Part shown: positions 34,141-42,650 of the stretch, piece by piece
Layout of the letters: each line of letters starts with the position of its first letter
How positions within the stretch are numbered: the first letter of the stretch is position 1
Source: a virus
Direction: 5' to 3' (one strand)
DNA: 48,156 nt
IMG/VR virus record: IMGVR_UViG_3300045973_000083
Span: 1-48,156 of that record
The notes under the pieces: model-generated
Seen by the model: the letters and a program-made list of their open reading frames with translations, nothing else
What the model was told of the DNA's origin: nothing
Databases searched by the model: none
Position numbers and translations under genes: made by a program

Positions 34141-35256
34141 ATGTCAGAAATTATTTTACCCGCATCAGAAGATAAATTATTTACACAAGTATTTCATTTA
34201 CTTGGGATGCCAATGCGTAGTATTGAACTTACCGTAGAACAGATGGTGACCTTCTTGGAATTATCAATTTCTGAATATGAACAATACGTAAATGATTGGT
34301 TAATTGAATCTCAATGGTCAGCGTTAGCCGGTATTGATGTAGACGTACAGTCATTAGCCCGGGCATTTACAAATAGAAGTTTAGATTACGAAACACAATA
34401 TTCATATTCCTACTCAAAAATTGTGGGATTACAAGCAAATGGCCCATACGAAATGAAAAAGGATTATATCCAATTAGTTGCGGGTCAACAAATGTATAAT
34501 ATTCCGGCCGGACGTGAAATTAATGAATTGTTATGGTTCAGTAGAGCAGAATTGTCGGATTCAATTGTTGACCCCTTCTTAGGGGGTTTTGGTGGTCTTG
34601 GTGGTGTTGGTTTTGGTGGTGTGGGTGGATTTGCTCAAGTTGGTGTTTCCGGGTCTTATTTCATGATGCCCGCATATGACTTATTAGCTAGGATGCAAGA
34701 CAGAAATATGAAAAACCGTCTTATCGGTGGGGAATTAACATATAGAATCACCGCAGGGCCAAATGGTACAAAAAATGTACACTTATATAACGTCCCGGGT
34801 GGTAGATTCGACTTCGGATCAATACAAAATAATAACTTTAAAGTATGGTATTGGTATTACCCAACAGATGATCACGACACCTGTCTTGATTTAAATAAAG
34901 ATGTTATAAAATTACCTTCAGACGTTCAAACCGAAATTCTAACATGGGAAAGTTTAAATAGTCCGGCACAAAACTGGGTTAGAAAATTCTTAATTTCTTA
35001 TGCAAAACAAGGATTAGGTAGAGTTTGGGGTAAATTCTCCGGGGATCTTAAAGTTCCGGATAGTGAAGTAAAATTAGACTATCAATCATTACTTACCGAA
35101 GGTAAAGATGAACAAACAAAACTTATTGAAGAACTAAGATTGAGATTAGAAAGATTACGCCCAGATAAACTTCTTGAAAGAAAGGCAAGTGAAGCCGAAA
35201 ACCTAAACAGAGCAATGAAAATGAGACCAATGGTTTATCCAATTCAAGTAATCTAA
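34141..35256 (+). CDS. Neck protein, gp13-like
   Basis: This 371-residue protein is a probable head-tail connector protein. It begins with helices, EDKLFTQVFHLLGMP, IELTVEQMVTFLELSISEYE, matching the N-terminal pattern of T4-like neck protein gp13 (long helix, LG-(A/M)-P, E-L-T-x-E-Q). The C-terminal part WVRKFLISYAKQGLGRVWGK, then FSGDLKVPDSEVKLDYQSLL and a terminal helix, also fits. The middle has an unusual glycine-rich insertion (LGGFGGLGGVGFGGVGG, about 147-163). Length is slightly above T4 gp13 (309 aa). It is on the plus strand and is followed 1 nt later by the 431-residue gene, so the two form a short plus-strand unit. Confidence 0.68.
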   Translation: MSEIILPASEDKLFTQVFHLLGMPMRSIELTVEQMVTFLELSISEYEQYVNDWLIESQWSALAGIDVDVQSLARAFTNRSLDYETQYSYSYSKIVGLQANGPYEMKKDYIQLVAGQQMYNIPAGREINELLWFSRAELSDSIVDPFLGGFGGLGGVGFGGVGGFAQVGVSGSYFMMPAYDLLARMQDRNMKNRLIGGELTYRITAGPNGTKNVHLYNVPGGRFDFGSIQNNNFKVWYWYYPTDDHDTCLDLNKDVIKLPSDVQTEILTWESLNSPAQNWVRKFLISYAKQGLGRVWGKFSGDLKVPDSEVKLDYQSLLTEGKDEQTKLIEELRLRLERLRPDKLLERKASEAENLNRAMKMRPMVYPIQVI

Positions 35257-35257
35257 T

Positions 35258-36553
35258 ATGAAAATATTAATCAATGAATCTCAGTTAATAAATCTATCTG
35301 AAAATGTTCAGTTAGCGGATAAAGTTTATTTTAATACGGGAAAATTAACCCCGGAAGATAAACATTTCATTATGAACATCACTCGGGGTGATCAAACCAC
35401 TAAATTGATATCTGATATTTACTTTCATTATAAAGATAATTGGGGGTTTTATAATGTTAAAAAGAACTTATATTATATTCATAGGTGTATATTAAACTAT
35501 AATAAAAATGTCTTTCCTATTAAAGGATTCAACATATATAACCCCTCCGGGGAGAGTTTATATAATATAATATCAGATAGACAAAAAAATATTGACAACC
35601 TTAAAAATTTACCATCAATTGCTATTCGAAATCTTAGATCTGATATTAGAAAAGAACGAGATGTATCTGAAATGAATCGTTATGATGATCTATTCAGATA
35701 TTTTCTTACAAACATTTCATATCTTGATAATAGGGACGAAAAGACAAAGAATAAAATTCTTCAAAAAATGTACAAATCAAATGTTACCATGGAAGATTTA
35801 GCAAGATTTACTGATGAAAAAGAAAATCTAATAGGTGGTGGAGATTTTGATAGGAAAAAAATTGAGGAAATAATCGAGCAAAGTGATGGCGATATTATTC
35901 CAATCTATGATAAAAATAATGTCTTAGTACTTGAAGTTCTAACTGCGGATGCAATTAAACTAATTGGTTGTAATTCATTATGGTGTTTTACATATGGAAT
36001 AAATAACTATCAGACATGGAACAATTATAGTCAGTATGGATTTGTGTACGTTATTGTAAATTTAAATGAGGAACCCAATTCACAAGAATTTATGTGGACA
36101 TTAATTAAACCATTAAAAGAATATTATGATGACGAGGATGATGGTGATTCTCCATTATTTAATATGGGTAATGATAATTATTACAATCCTTATGATGTTT
36201 TAAACCAAATTATCGGGGATGATGATTTAATACATAGTATTTTCAATTTTGGGGATGATTCTGATGATGAGGATGATTATGATGACGAAAATCATTATTC
36301 CGGGGAACAATACGAAGAGGATAAAGAAACACTTAAAAACATAATCAGAAAATATTTTAAAGGATCTCTTACTCTTAATAATGATAATGTGGAAATTGAA
36401 ATTAATCAACGAGGTAATATTAATCGGAAAGACGGTACTATAAACATAACACTTTATAATAAAAAAACCGGTAAGAGAAATACCGGTAATATAAAAGTTG
36501 ATAAATTAGTTACTTACGCAACAAATTATCAATTATTTGAAAGCAAAAAATAA
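35258..36553 (+). CDS. Hypothetical protein with MKILINE N-terminus, W-C motif and acidic stretch
   Basis: This 431-residue protein has no assigned family. The N-terminus MKILINESQLINLSENVQ resembles that of the 140-residue protein at 30143 and holds I-N-E, which fits the (L/I)-x-E rule of T4 prohead protease. The core (about residues 225-275) reads VLVLEVLTADAIKLIGCNSL, then WCFTYGINNYQTWNNYSQYG and FVYVIVNLNEE; a similar pattern of G-x-x-(S/T)-x-W-C followed by Y-x-x-x-G-x-(L/V)-Y-x-I recurs in unassigned phage proteins. Around 330-360 is a strongly acidic stretch (GDDSDDEDDYDDENHY). It lies 1 nt after the neck gene and ends in a bidirectional terminator. Confidence 0.75.
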   Translation: MKILINESQLINLSENVQLADKVYFNTGKLTPEDKHFIMNITRGDQTTKLISDIYFHYKDNWGFYNVKKNLYYIHRCILNYNKNVFPIKGFNIYNPSGESLYNIISDRQKNIDNLKNLPSIAIRNLRSDIRKERDVSEMNRYDDLFRYFLTNISYLDNRDEKTKNKILQKMYKSNVTMEDLARFTDEKENLIGGGDFDRKKIEEIIEQSDGDIIPIYDKNNVLVLEVLTADAIKLIGCNSLWCFTYGINNYQTWNNYSQYGFVYVIVNLNEEPNSQEFMWTLIKPLKEYYDDEDDGDSPLFNMGNDNYYNPYDVLNQIIGDDDLIHSIFNFGDDSDDEDDYDDENHYSGEQYEEDKETLKNIIRKYFKGSLTLNNDNVEIEINQRGNINRKDGTINITLYNKKTGKRNTGNIKVDKLVTYATNYQLFESKK

Positions 36554-36573
36554 CCCCCCTCCGGGGGTTATTT
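36548..36573. terminator. Bidirectional terminator between convergent genes
   Basis: An 11-bp stem, AAATAACCCCC with GGGGGTTATTT, closes a 4-nt loop. A-runs precede and T-runs follow the stem, so it can terminate both the plus-strand 431-residue gene and the minus-strand polymerase gene. Confidence 0.85.
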
Positions 36574-36574
36574 G

Positions 36575-39493
36575 TTAAACATATATTGCATGTAACGCAT
36601 AATCATTACCATTTGATTCGATAATTTCATCTTCATTAACCGTTTGGTTACTTTCTTCTTGAAACTTAACCACTTTTCGGTTGAAATCAACCCATTTTTG
36701 ATCAGCAAGTTTAAGGGTGTCCTCAACATACATAAAGTAAGGATCGCGGTCTATACGGTTCCAAAACAGTACTTCACTATCGGATAATGTCATTACTTCA
36801 TCGAGTTTATCTTGACCGGATTCTTTTAATGGAAATCCATTTACGAGTTCGGTTTGAGATTTTGTAAAATATCCTCTATCTTGTGGGTTCTCAATAATAA
36901 TTTCGTCTCTAATATCAGGATGAAAAACCACGAGTAATGGTTCAACACGTTTATTGAAATTTGTGATATAACGAGCAACATTATAGTTCCCGGTTAAATT
37001 CGGGTTGTTAATCATATCTTGTTCGTTAATCATATAACAATTGATATTAATAACTTCGTTATCATACGGAGGATTTTTACCGTGTTCAAGTTTATATTCC
37101 TTTTTTTCCTTTACTGACCATTTTCTATTGTACGATCCAATTTTCTGAACGTCACCAGAGGATTTTTTAGTTCCATTGTTGATATAGAAAATAGTTTCAC
37201 CCAGAGATGGTTGATAGTCGTTTTGGATTACCAATTCCATATGTGCCTGTCTTGACATAAGTGACCCGGACTTGGTTGTTTTCTTAATATGTTTCTTATA
37301 TGATTCAATACTTTGTTTAACCCGGGATTTATTTGCAATCTTGGCTAATGGGATTTGCATACTATAAATCTTCTGTACGTACTCATAGTAAAGTTCAATA
37401 AACGACAAACCGTCACCATTTAGTAGGAAAATTAATCCTTCGTCCAAGAACTCAACGATAAATTGTTGTAATTTCTTTGATTTAATAGTGTTACCTGTCA
37501 ATTTGATTTTTTCTTTACCTTTTTTCATCATTTTGATGATATAGTTCTTCCGGGAAACGTTAATACATGATACTGCGGTATAGTCTATATCCAGACCCAT
37601 TTCATTTCTCATGAAGATGTCGTTAAATTCTGCTGTATCTGCGTGTATTCCCTTATACTCCTTACCTAATTCAGATAATTCATTGAAACCTTTACCAACG
37701 TAAGTATGGGTATCGATATCGTCCGGGGTAGAAAAGTTAACACCGTCAGTATCCATTACGAGTGGAACATAACCTTTTTTCATATAGAACATAATCATCA
37801 TACGTAAACATTGTCTTCCGACGCAAGTGATAGTTTCTCCCTTATCCATATCACCCCATGGAAATACCAATGGTGCGGATAATGAACCGAAATATGCGTT
37901 GATAAAGATTTTGATAGGTAACTGTTTTCTGTCATACATTTCCGATAAAATTGGATTTGTTTTTTCGAACTCAGCGGTCATCCTTTTATATTTGATACGA
38001 ATATTTCTGAAGTACTTTAACATGGATTTTTGTACACCCATAACATCACATTCCGGGAATACATCATAAACCAACTGAATTGATGGATAAAGAGATGCAT
38101 AGTCAAATTTTACGATGTTCTTAGCATAACCCACGTTTAATAAACGTGACAACCCCCCGGTGATTGATCTCTTTTCACCTTTTTCCGGAATAGCCAATTT
38201 GTTTTCATATGACCATGCTAACATGATAAGTTTCCATAATGTAGCTGTACCCATCGTTGCAATACGTTCGTATGTAGTTGGAACCAGTTTTGACAACAAG
38301 AATGTTGATTGACTAAACGAATCGTCCACAACCATTGTTTCATATAAGTCATCGTCGAGATATTGTTCAACAACTTTTTCACCGTTCCAAATTTCATATT
38401 TACCGGGAAATCTTTCCATTAAATTTTCCGTCCCGGGTGACCCAACTAATCTATATTGACCAGTTTTAGGGTTCATGTAATAATTTTTGTTTTCCAGATA
38501 TATTTTCGAGATAAATGCACCGTCAACATATACACGATTTGGTTTTTCCTTTTCCAAATAGGTAGTAATATATTTCAACCCCCATCTTTTAATATCAGAG
38601 TTGATTGCCTGTGCTCTACGAACCGAATGTGAAATATCTATGATGTTAAACCCCCAAAGAATGTATTGGTTATATGGTTCAACTTCGTTAGCTAACTTCA
38701 GAGATCCGTCTTTTCTTTTAATACCGTCTTTGGTAATATATTTGGTTAGATCTTTTATGTTAAGACCCAAAATTGCGGCTCTTCTTTCGATAAACGGAAA
38801 GTCAAAGGAAGCTGAATTATAACCCCCGATGATTGTTGGCATCCTATCACCGATCCACGCAAAAAATTCGGCAATACATCTCATTTCACCATCTTCACCG
38901 AATGCATTAATGGTTTTCTTCATTCCACGATTATCCTTTATACCAATTAAGATAATCTTACAGGTTTCAGGATCCAAACCGGTGGTTTCGATGTCAAATA
39001 CAAGTCTATGTACGTCGGCATACTCGTCAATACCCTTAAATAACCGTTTTTTATTTTGTATTAAGAATTGTTCGACCGGGGATAATACTTGGAAGTATTG
39101 TTTGGTTTTTTCACCCCATGGATCAAGTCCACCGTCTTTAAAGAAACTTATCAGATCGGTATAACTTTTTATACTCCTTACCATGTGAGTAAGTCCGTTA
39201 TCCAACCGAGCGTCACCATAGGTTTCCAATTTTTCAATCAGGATTCCATGTTTTGACATCTGTTTCTTTTGTAATTCCTTACTGTTTTTGTAAAAATTCA
39301 ATCCGGTTAAATCACCAATCCATAAGAACGGAGTAAGTGTGTCTGGTTTAACCATTTTTCCCTGAACAGGGTCTTGAATAATTTTGTAAATGGTGTTTGT
39401 CCGGTAATCATACTCAACACCAACAATAAACTCTTCGGGGTCTTCCCCGTTTAGAAAGCGCTCAATGACTTCCTGTGAAATAATTTCTTCCAT
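36575..39493 (-). CDS. DNA polymerase, family B (gp43-like)
   Basis: This is the replicative polymerase with proofreading. The exonuclease domain has VFDIETTGLDPET (Exo I, D167 and E169) and GGYNSASFDFPFIERR (Exo II region). Polymerase motif A is KFDYASLYPSIQ (about 461), motif B is KIFINAYFGSLSAP (about 526) and motif C is VMDTDGVNFS (about 579). The length of 972 aa is a little above T4 gp43 (898 aa). Motif C reads DTDG rather than the common DTDS. The C-terminus (QKWVDFNRKVVKFQEES, then an acidic segment) may hold the clamp-binding tail. It sits away from the SSB/UvsX/helicase block, facing the plus-strand neck unit, and has a late-type motif 62 nt upstream. Confidence 0.95.
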   Translation of the reverse strand: MEEIISQEVIERFLNGEDPEEFIVGVEYDYRTNTIYKIIQDPVQGKMVKPDTLTPFLWIGDLTGLNFYKNSKELQKKQMSKHGILIEKLETYGDARLDNGLTHMVRSIKSYTDLISFFKDGGLDPWGEKTKQYFQVLSPVEQFLIQNKKRLFKGIDEYADVHRLVFDIETTGLDPETCKIILIGIKDNRGMKKTINAFGEDGEMRCIAEFFAWIGDRMPTIIGGYNSASFDFPFIERRAAILGLNIKDLTKYITKDGIKRKDGSLKLANEVEPYNQYILWGFNIIDISHSVRRAQAINSDIKRWGLKYITTYLEKEKPNRVYVDGAFISKIYLENKNYYMNPKTGQYRLVGSPGTENLMERFPGKYEIWNGEKVVEQYLDDDLYETMVVDDSFSQSTFLLSKLVPTTYERIATMGTATLWKLIMLAWSYENKLAIPEKGEKRSITGGLSRLLNVGYAKNIVKFDYASLYPSIQLVYDVFPECDVMGVQKSMLKYFRNIRIKYKRMTAEFEKTNPILSEMYDRKQLPIKIFINAYFGSLSAPLVFPWGDMDKGETITCVGRQCLRMMIMFYMKKGYVPLVMDTDGVNFSTPDDIDTHTYVGKGFNELSELGKEYKGIHADTAEFNDIFMRNEMGLDIDYTAVSCINVSRKNYIIKMMKKGKEKIKLTGNTIKSKKLQQFIVEFLDEGLIFLLNGDGLSFIELYYEYVQKIYSMQIPLAKIANKSRVKQSIESYKKHIKKTTKSGSLMSRQAHMELVIQNDYQPSLGETIFYINNGTKKSSGDVQKIGSYNRKWSVKEKKEYKLEHGKNPPYDNEVININCYMINEQDMINNPNLTGNYNVARYITNFNKRVEPLLVVFHPDIRDEIIIENPQDRGYFTKSQTELVNGFPLKESGQDKLDEVMTLSDSEVLFWNRIDRDPYFMYVEDTLKLADQKWVDFNRKVVKFQEESNQTVNEDEIIESNGNDYALHAIYV

Positions 39494-39555
39494 AATTCAT
39501 TTAATTTAAAGTGACACATTAGCTTACGAATAAAATCGTAGTTAGTCTTACAAAA

Positions 39556-39563
39556 ATAAATAT
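39556..39563 (-). promoter_or_regulatory. ATATTTAT motif upstream of DNA polymerase
   Basis: An exact 8-mer lies 62 nt upstream of the polymerase ATG in a 106-nt gap. It is the only motif copy in front of a replication gene, so it may be a chance match or a second promoter. Confidence 0.35.
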
Positions 39564-39599
39564 AGGAAATATTTTGTTAATAAAAAAATTAGTGAGGAA

Positions 39600-39968
39600 T
39601 TATATTACGTTAATAAATAATTTTTCCTTAATTGGAACAATAAGTTTTGTTGTCGGTTGTTGTGATGAATCAAAAAATTGAACCGTGAATTTACCTTCAT
39701 ATCTACCAATGTCGGATGTTTGATCTTCAGTAAATGTGTAAATTATATAATAATCGTCGGAAACTTGGTTAAATTTGTTAACCCGGGTAGTTATTTCACA
39801 TATACCACCCAATATGACAGGAAACTTAGTTTTATTATCGATCATCTCGAATGTTACATCAGAATTTTCCAATAAATCATTGAAATATGATTTATCGTTT
39901 TTTCCGTCATCAATCAACTTCATTTTTAATATCGGGTCACTAGCCCCTTGTCTTATATAGAATTCCAT
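39600..39968 (-). CDS. Baseplate/tail protein with BppU-like Ig fold
   Basis: This 122-residue beta-rich protein has an N-terminus that reads like the BppU-type domains that attach receptor-binding proteins: YIRQGASDPILKMKLIDDGK, then VTFEMIDNKTK, and a C-terminal half YIIYTFTEDQTSDIGRYEGK, FTVQFFDSS and KLIVPIKEKLFINVI. In that family the pattern is a nonpolar strand, (D/S)-V-T-F-x-M, then a D-(I/T)-x-x-x-G-x-Y-x-(A/G)-x-F strand pair. It lies directly after the LRR-like adhesin gene (24 nt), so it may be the attachment part of the same fibre complex. An exact late motif ends 4 nt before the ATG. Confidence 0.6.
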   Translation of the reverse strand: MEFYIRQGASDPILKMKLIDDGKNDKSYFNDLLENSDVTFEMIDNKTKFPVILGGICEITTRVNKFNQVSDDYYIIYTFTEDQTSDIGRYEGKFTVQFFDSSQQPTTKLIVPIKEKLFINVI

Positions 39969-39972
39969 AATA

Positions 39973-39980
39973 ATAAATAT
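39973..39980 (-). promoter_or_regulatory. Putative late promoter motif ATATTTAT, 4 nt from the ATG
   Basis: An exact 8-mer lies 4 nt upstream of the BppU-like start. This is the shortest spacing seen and would give a leaderless transcript. Confidence 0.5.
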
Positions 39981-39991
39981 CTTGTTTTTTA

Positions 39992-41941
39992 TTAGGCGGT
40001 TCTAACATCAAACCCCATATTGGCTAATGCTGTTCTTGCCGCAATTCCGTTATATCCCCCACTTGTGGCGTCTGGTGGAAAATTTCCAGTTAAGTCAATT
40101 TTTCTAAAATTATATCCCGATGTTGATATTGTTACAAAATCAGTTAATATATGGTTAACACTTTCAGTTGAAAAATTATTATGAGATAAATCATATGTGC
40201 ATGGATCTCCTACCCCGGGAGCATCACCACTTCGATTAGTTAAATTAGGAAACATCTTCACATCAAAATAATCTGGTTTAATTTTATGAATTTGTAAAAA
40301 AGTTAATGGTGAATCGTTTGATAATCCCTCGATGGTTTCCAATAATTGACAATCTTTTATTATAATGGTATGATCGTAAATTGATGTACCACTTTGAACA
40401 ATATGTATTACCGGTAACGATGTTAGTTCCAATCTATGTACTCTACCCATACTTGGTAATTTTACCACCTCAATATTCTCACAATACCAAATTTGTATTT
40501 TATTATCAACATATTCTGAAAGTATCATTGATGACATATCAACTTCTTTTAGATTTAATACGTTGTATAAATGAAAGTCAAACCCCAAATCAGAATTGGC
40601 GGTATCCGGTAATCTTAATGTAGAAAAATCTGAAAATGCAATATCCAAATGGTTAATATTAACAAATTGGCTAACATCTAATGTGTTAATTATGTTTAGA
40701 TAATATAAATCTAATGAATATAATGATTCTGATGTATTTGTACCATTCGAGAAAAAATTAACTCTAAATTTAATTGGGTATTCTTCCCTAGTAGTTCCAG
40801 AAAATATTGGATATTGAACATGAATTAATGGATGGAACGGATCATACGTATATCGATAAATTAAACTACCATTATCATTAGTAACCCCGATTTGAGGAAA
40901 CGGAAACATTGAATATATTGGAATTGCACCACCTCCGGGCTCAATCCAACCATTTCCAATTTCGGTTGGAGTGTATTGATGAGTAAAACCTGTATCATTC
41001 ATGAAATATAGTTCTACGAACCCCCAATCTTCCATACCTTCAAACGATAACATTGGTTTGACAACATAGGTAAAGAACGGATATAAATCCGAACATGGTT
41101 CATAACATTCAGTAATATCATAATGTAATTTAGCGTCAAGATAACTATTCCGAACTAGAAGATATGATAATGGCTCTTCATAATACATTATTCGTTTGAT
41201 ATTAAAACCTGATACTCCACGATGTATTTCACCGGATCCAGTTGTTCCACCCCCAATAACTTGTATAATAGGATTTAATGACGCTCGTACCGTTGGAATA
41301 ATTTCTTCCCAATTAATTATTTTATAAAATAGTCTACCATTTAAGTAAAATTTAAGAGTACCCATTCTCATTTCACTTTCCTTTAACCATTTTTCACCTA
41401 ATTGATCAACTAAAGTAAACTCTTCAGTATCCCCGGTTACAACCCCGTAGGGGTTTGTTACTGTGTATCCCGTAATTTGATCGTTTAATCCCCCTTGATT
41501 CTCTATATCACAATCATAAAACGATCTATCTCTCTCAAACGTAATTGTTAAATTAAAATCGGTTGATGTACCAGATGAGCATAAAACCGGTGTAGATCCT
41601 GATGTTAGTATATATTCTTCGGTGTATCCTGATACTGTATCACAATATTCATTATATCTATATGATTTCCAATTTATTTCTCCGTCATTAGTAAATGAGA
41701 ATGAAAGATTATTATCTAAATAAAAAAATGGATTTAGTTCATCTTTTATACCCCAATAATAAAATGTTTTACCAGAATTCCATGTTAATGATTCTTTATT
41801 TATAATATAGTCTAATGTCCATCCTTTTTCGGTTCTAGGTCTTATCGTGACAATTTCGTCATCAATTGTTATTCCGGTATTAATATTAAATTCTAATGGA
41901 TTGGTAATATTTTCAATATTATAAAGAGGGGTAATTAGCAT
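39992..41941 (-). CDS. Large adhesin-like tail protein with leucine-rich-repeat-like C-terminus
   Basis: This 649-residue protein is likely a receptor-binding or decorating tail protein. The N-terminal half (about 1-250) is beta-rich, with two similar Ser/Thr-rich loops (SGYTEEYILTSGS and TGDTEEFTLVDQL) and a laminin-G-like core containing MGTLKFYLNGRLFYKIINWE. The region from about 425 to the end has irregular leucine-rich repeats (for example HLDIAFSDFSTLRLPDT, LYNVLNLKEVDMSSM, VVKLPSMGRVHRLELTSLP), ending NFRKIDLTGNFPPDATSGGY then GIAARTALANMGFDVRTA, a cap often seen at the end of phage LRR proteins. It follows the APS kinase gene and precedes the BppU-like gene. A late motif lies 11 nt upstream. 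Confidence 0.72.
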   Translation of the reverse strand: MLITPLYNIENITNPLEFNINTGITIDDEIVTIRPRTEKGWTLDYIINKESLTWNSGKTFYYWGIKDELNPFFYLDNNLSFSFTNDGEINWKSYRYNEYCDTVSGYTEEYILTSGSTPVLCSSGTSTDFNLTITFERDRSFYDCDIENQGGLNDQITGYTVTNPYGVVTGDTEEFTLVDQLGEKWLKESEMRMGTLKFYLNGRLFYKIINWEEIIPTVRASLNPIIQVIGGGTTGSGEIHRGVSGFNIKRIMYYEEPLSYLLVRNSYLDAKLHYDITECYEPCSDLYPFFTYVVKPMLSFEGMEDWGFVELYFMNDTGFTHQYTPTEIGNGWIEPGGGAIPIYSMFPFPQIGVTNDNGSLIYRYTYDPFHPLIHVQYPIFSGTTREEYPIKFRVNFFSNGTNTSESLYSLDLYYLNIINTLDVSQFVNINHLDIAFSDFSTLRLPDTANSDLGFDFHLYNVLNLKEVDMSSMILSEYVDNKIQIWYCENIEVVKLPSMGRVHRLELTSLPVIHIVQSGTSIYDHTIIIKDCQLLETIEGLSNDSPLTFLQIHKIKPDYFDVKMFPNLTNRSGDAPGVGDPCTYDLSHNNFSTESVNHILTDFVTISTSGYNFRKIDLTGNFPPDATSGGYNGIAARTALANMGFDVRTA

Positions 41942-41952
41942 AGTTTTTTATT

Positions 41953-41960
41953 ATAAATAT
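41953..41960 (-). promoter_or_regulatory. Putative late promoter motif ATATTTAT upstream of adhesin
   Basis: An exact 8-mer ends 11 nt upstream of the ATG, in the 63-nt gap after the APS kinase gene. Confidence 0.55.
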
Positions 41961-42004
41961 CATTAAACCTCAAAGATGATTTTGATTTTTATAGTAATGA
42001 GATT

Positions 42005-42436
42005 CTAATATTTCTCAATTTTTTCCAATAATTCTTTTAATGAATCTAATTCAGATATATTTGTGGTGTTTATATCTATATATTTTTTTTGGGGAGGTTG
42101 ATAATTTTGGACATGAAAATTTTCTCTACCTCGAATATCATCTGTATGAACATATATTTCTATCACATCGTTATCATTTTTAAATTTTTCTCTTTGATCT
42201 TCATACGGTGAAACTAATGATACAATTACGTTAAATCCCTTAGATTTTAAAAATATTGATATATCCTGTGCTTTTTGAATATTTATTCGTCTACCGTTCT
42301 CTGAATAGTCTTTATTCTTAAATATATCTCTTATATCGTCGCCATCAATATGAATGACATTTGAAATATACTTTTCTAAAAGTTTAGCTAATGTAGTTTT
42401 TCCTGCTGCAGGTTGACCAGTAAACCAATAAATCAT
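42005..42436 (-). CDS. cysC: Adenylylsulfate (APS) kinase-like protein
   Basis: This 143-residue P-loop kinase matches the APS kinase pattern: Walker A GQPAAGKTT (7-15), IDGDDIRDIF (30-39) as in the D-G-D-x-(V/I)-R motif, SENGRRINI (45-53), and SLVSPYEDQRE (73-83), where APS kinases have F-I-S-P-Y. The terminal part YQPPQKKYIDINTT replaces the usual YEAPENPELVI. It would phosphorylate APS to PAPS, the donor for sulfotransferases. It is shorter than typical CysC (about 200 aa), with a shortened lid region. It overlaps the preceding DUF2061 gene by 4 nt (ATGA). A generic nucleotide or polynucleotide kinase is the main alternative. Confidence 0.72.
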   Translation of the reverse strand: MIYWFTGQPAAGKTTLAKLLEKYISNVIHIDGDDIRDIFKNKDYSENGRRINIQKAQDISIFLKSKGFNVIVSLVSPYEDQREKFKNDNDVIEIYVHTDDIRGRENFHVQNYQPPQKKYIDINTTNISELDSLKELLEKIEKY

Positions 42437-42639
42437 TCTTTACCCCATTTAATTTTATTCCATAATCTTTCGTGAAAAATATAAAGAACAAACCTAATAC
42501 CATTAAACCAACCGGATATCAATAAGCTTTCTGTCCATAATCCGGTGAAACTATATGAAATTATACCTAGTATAATAAACCCGCTTATTCTCCAACACAA
42601 TGATTTAACGGCTGACCTAATTAATGTTTCATTAATCAT
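42433..42639 (-). CDS. DUF2061 membrane protein
   Basis: This is a 68-residue membrane protein with two likely helices, ISGFIILGIISYSFTG (18-33) and SLLISGWFNGIRFVLYIFH (about 38-56). The DUF2061 signature is clear: RSAVKSLCWRISG at the start and LYIFHERLWNKIKWG at the end. The function of the family is unknown. From memory, DUF2061 genes often neighbour APS kinase or sulfate-activation genes in marine bacteria; here the gene is coupled to the APS kinase by a 4-nt overlap, which supports a joint role. It would sit in the inner membrane of the infected cell. Confidence 0.82.
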   Translation of the reverse strand: MINETLIRSAVKSLCWRISGFIILGIISYSFTGLWTESLLISGWFNGIRFVLYIFHERLWNKIKWGKE

Positions 42640-42650
42640 ATAATTTTTTA

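Noticed and set aside
39494-39599. Small hairpin TACGA-6 nt-TCGTA in the leader of DNA polymerase
   Set aside because: Five base pairs without context are within chance expectation.
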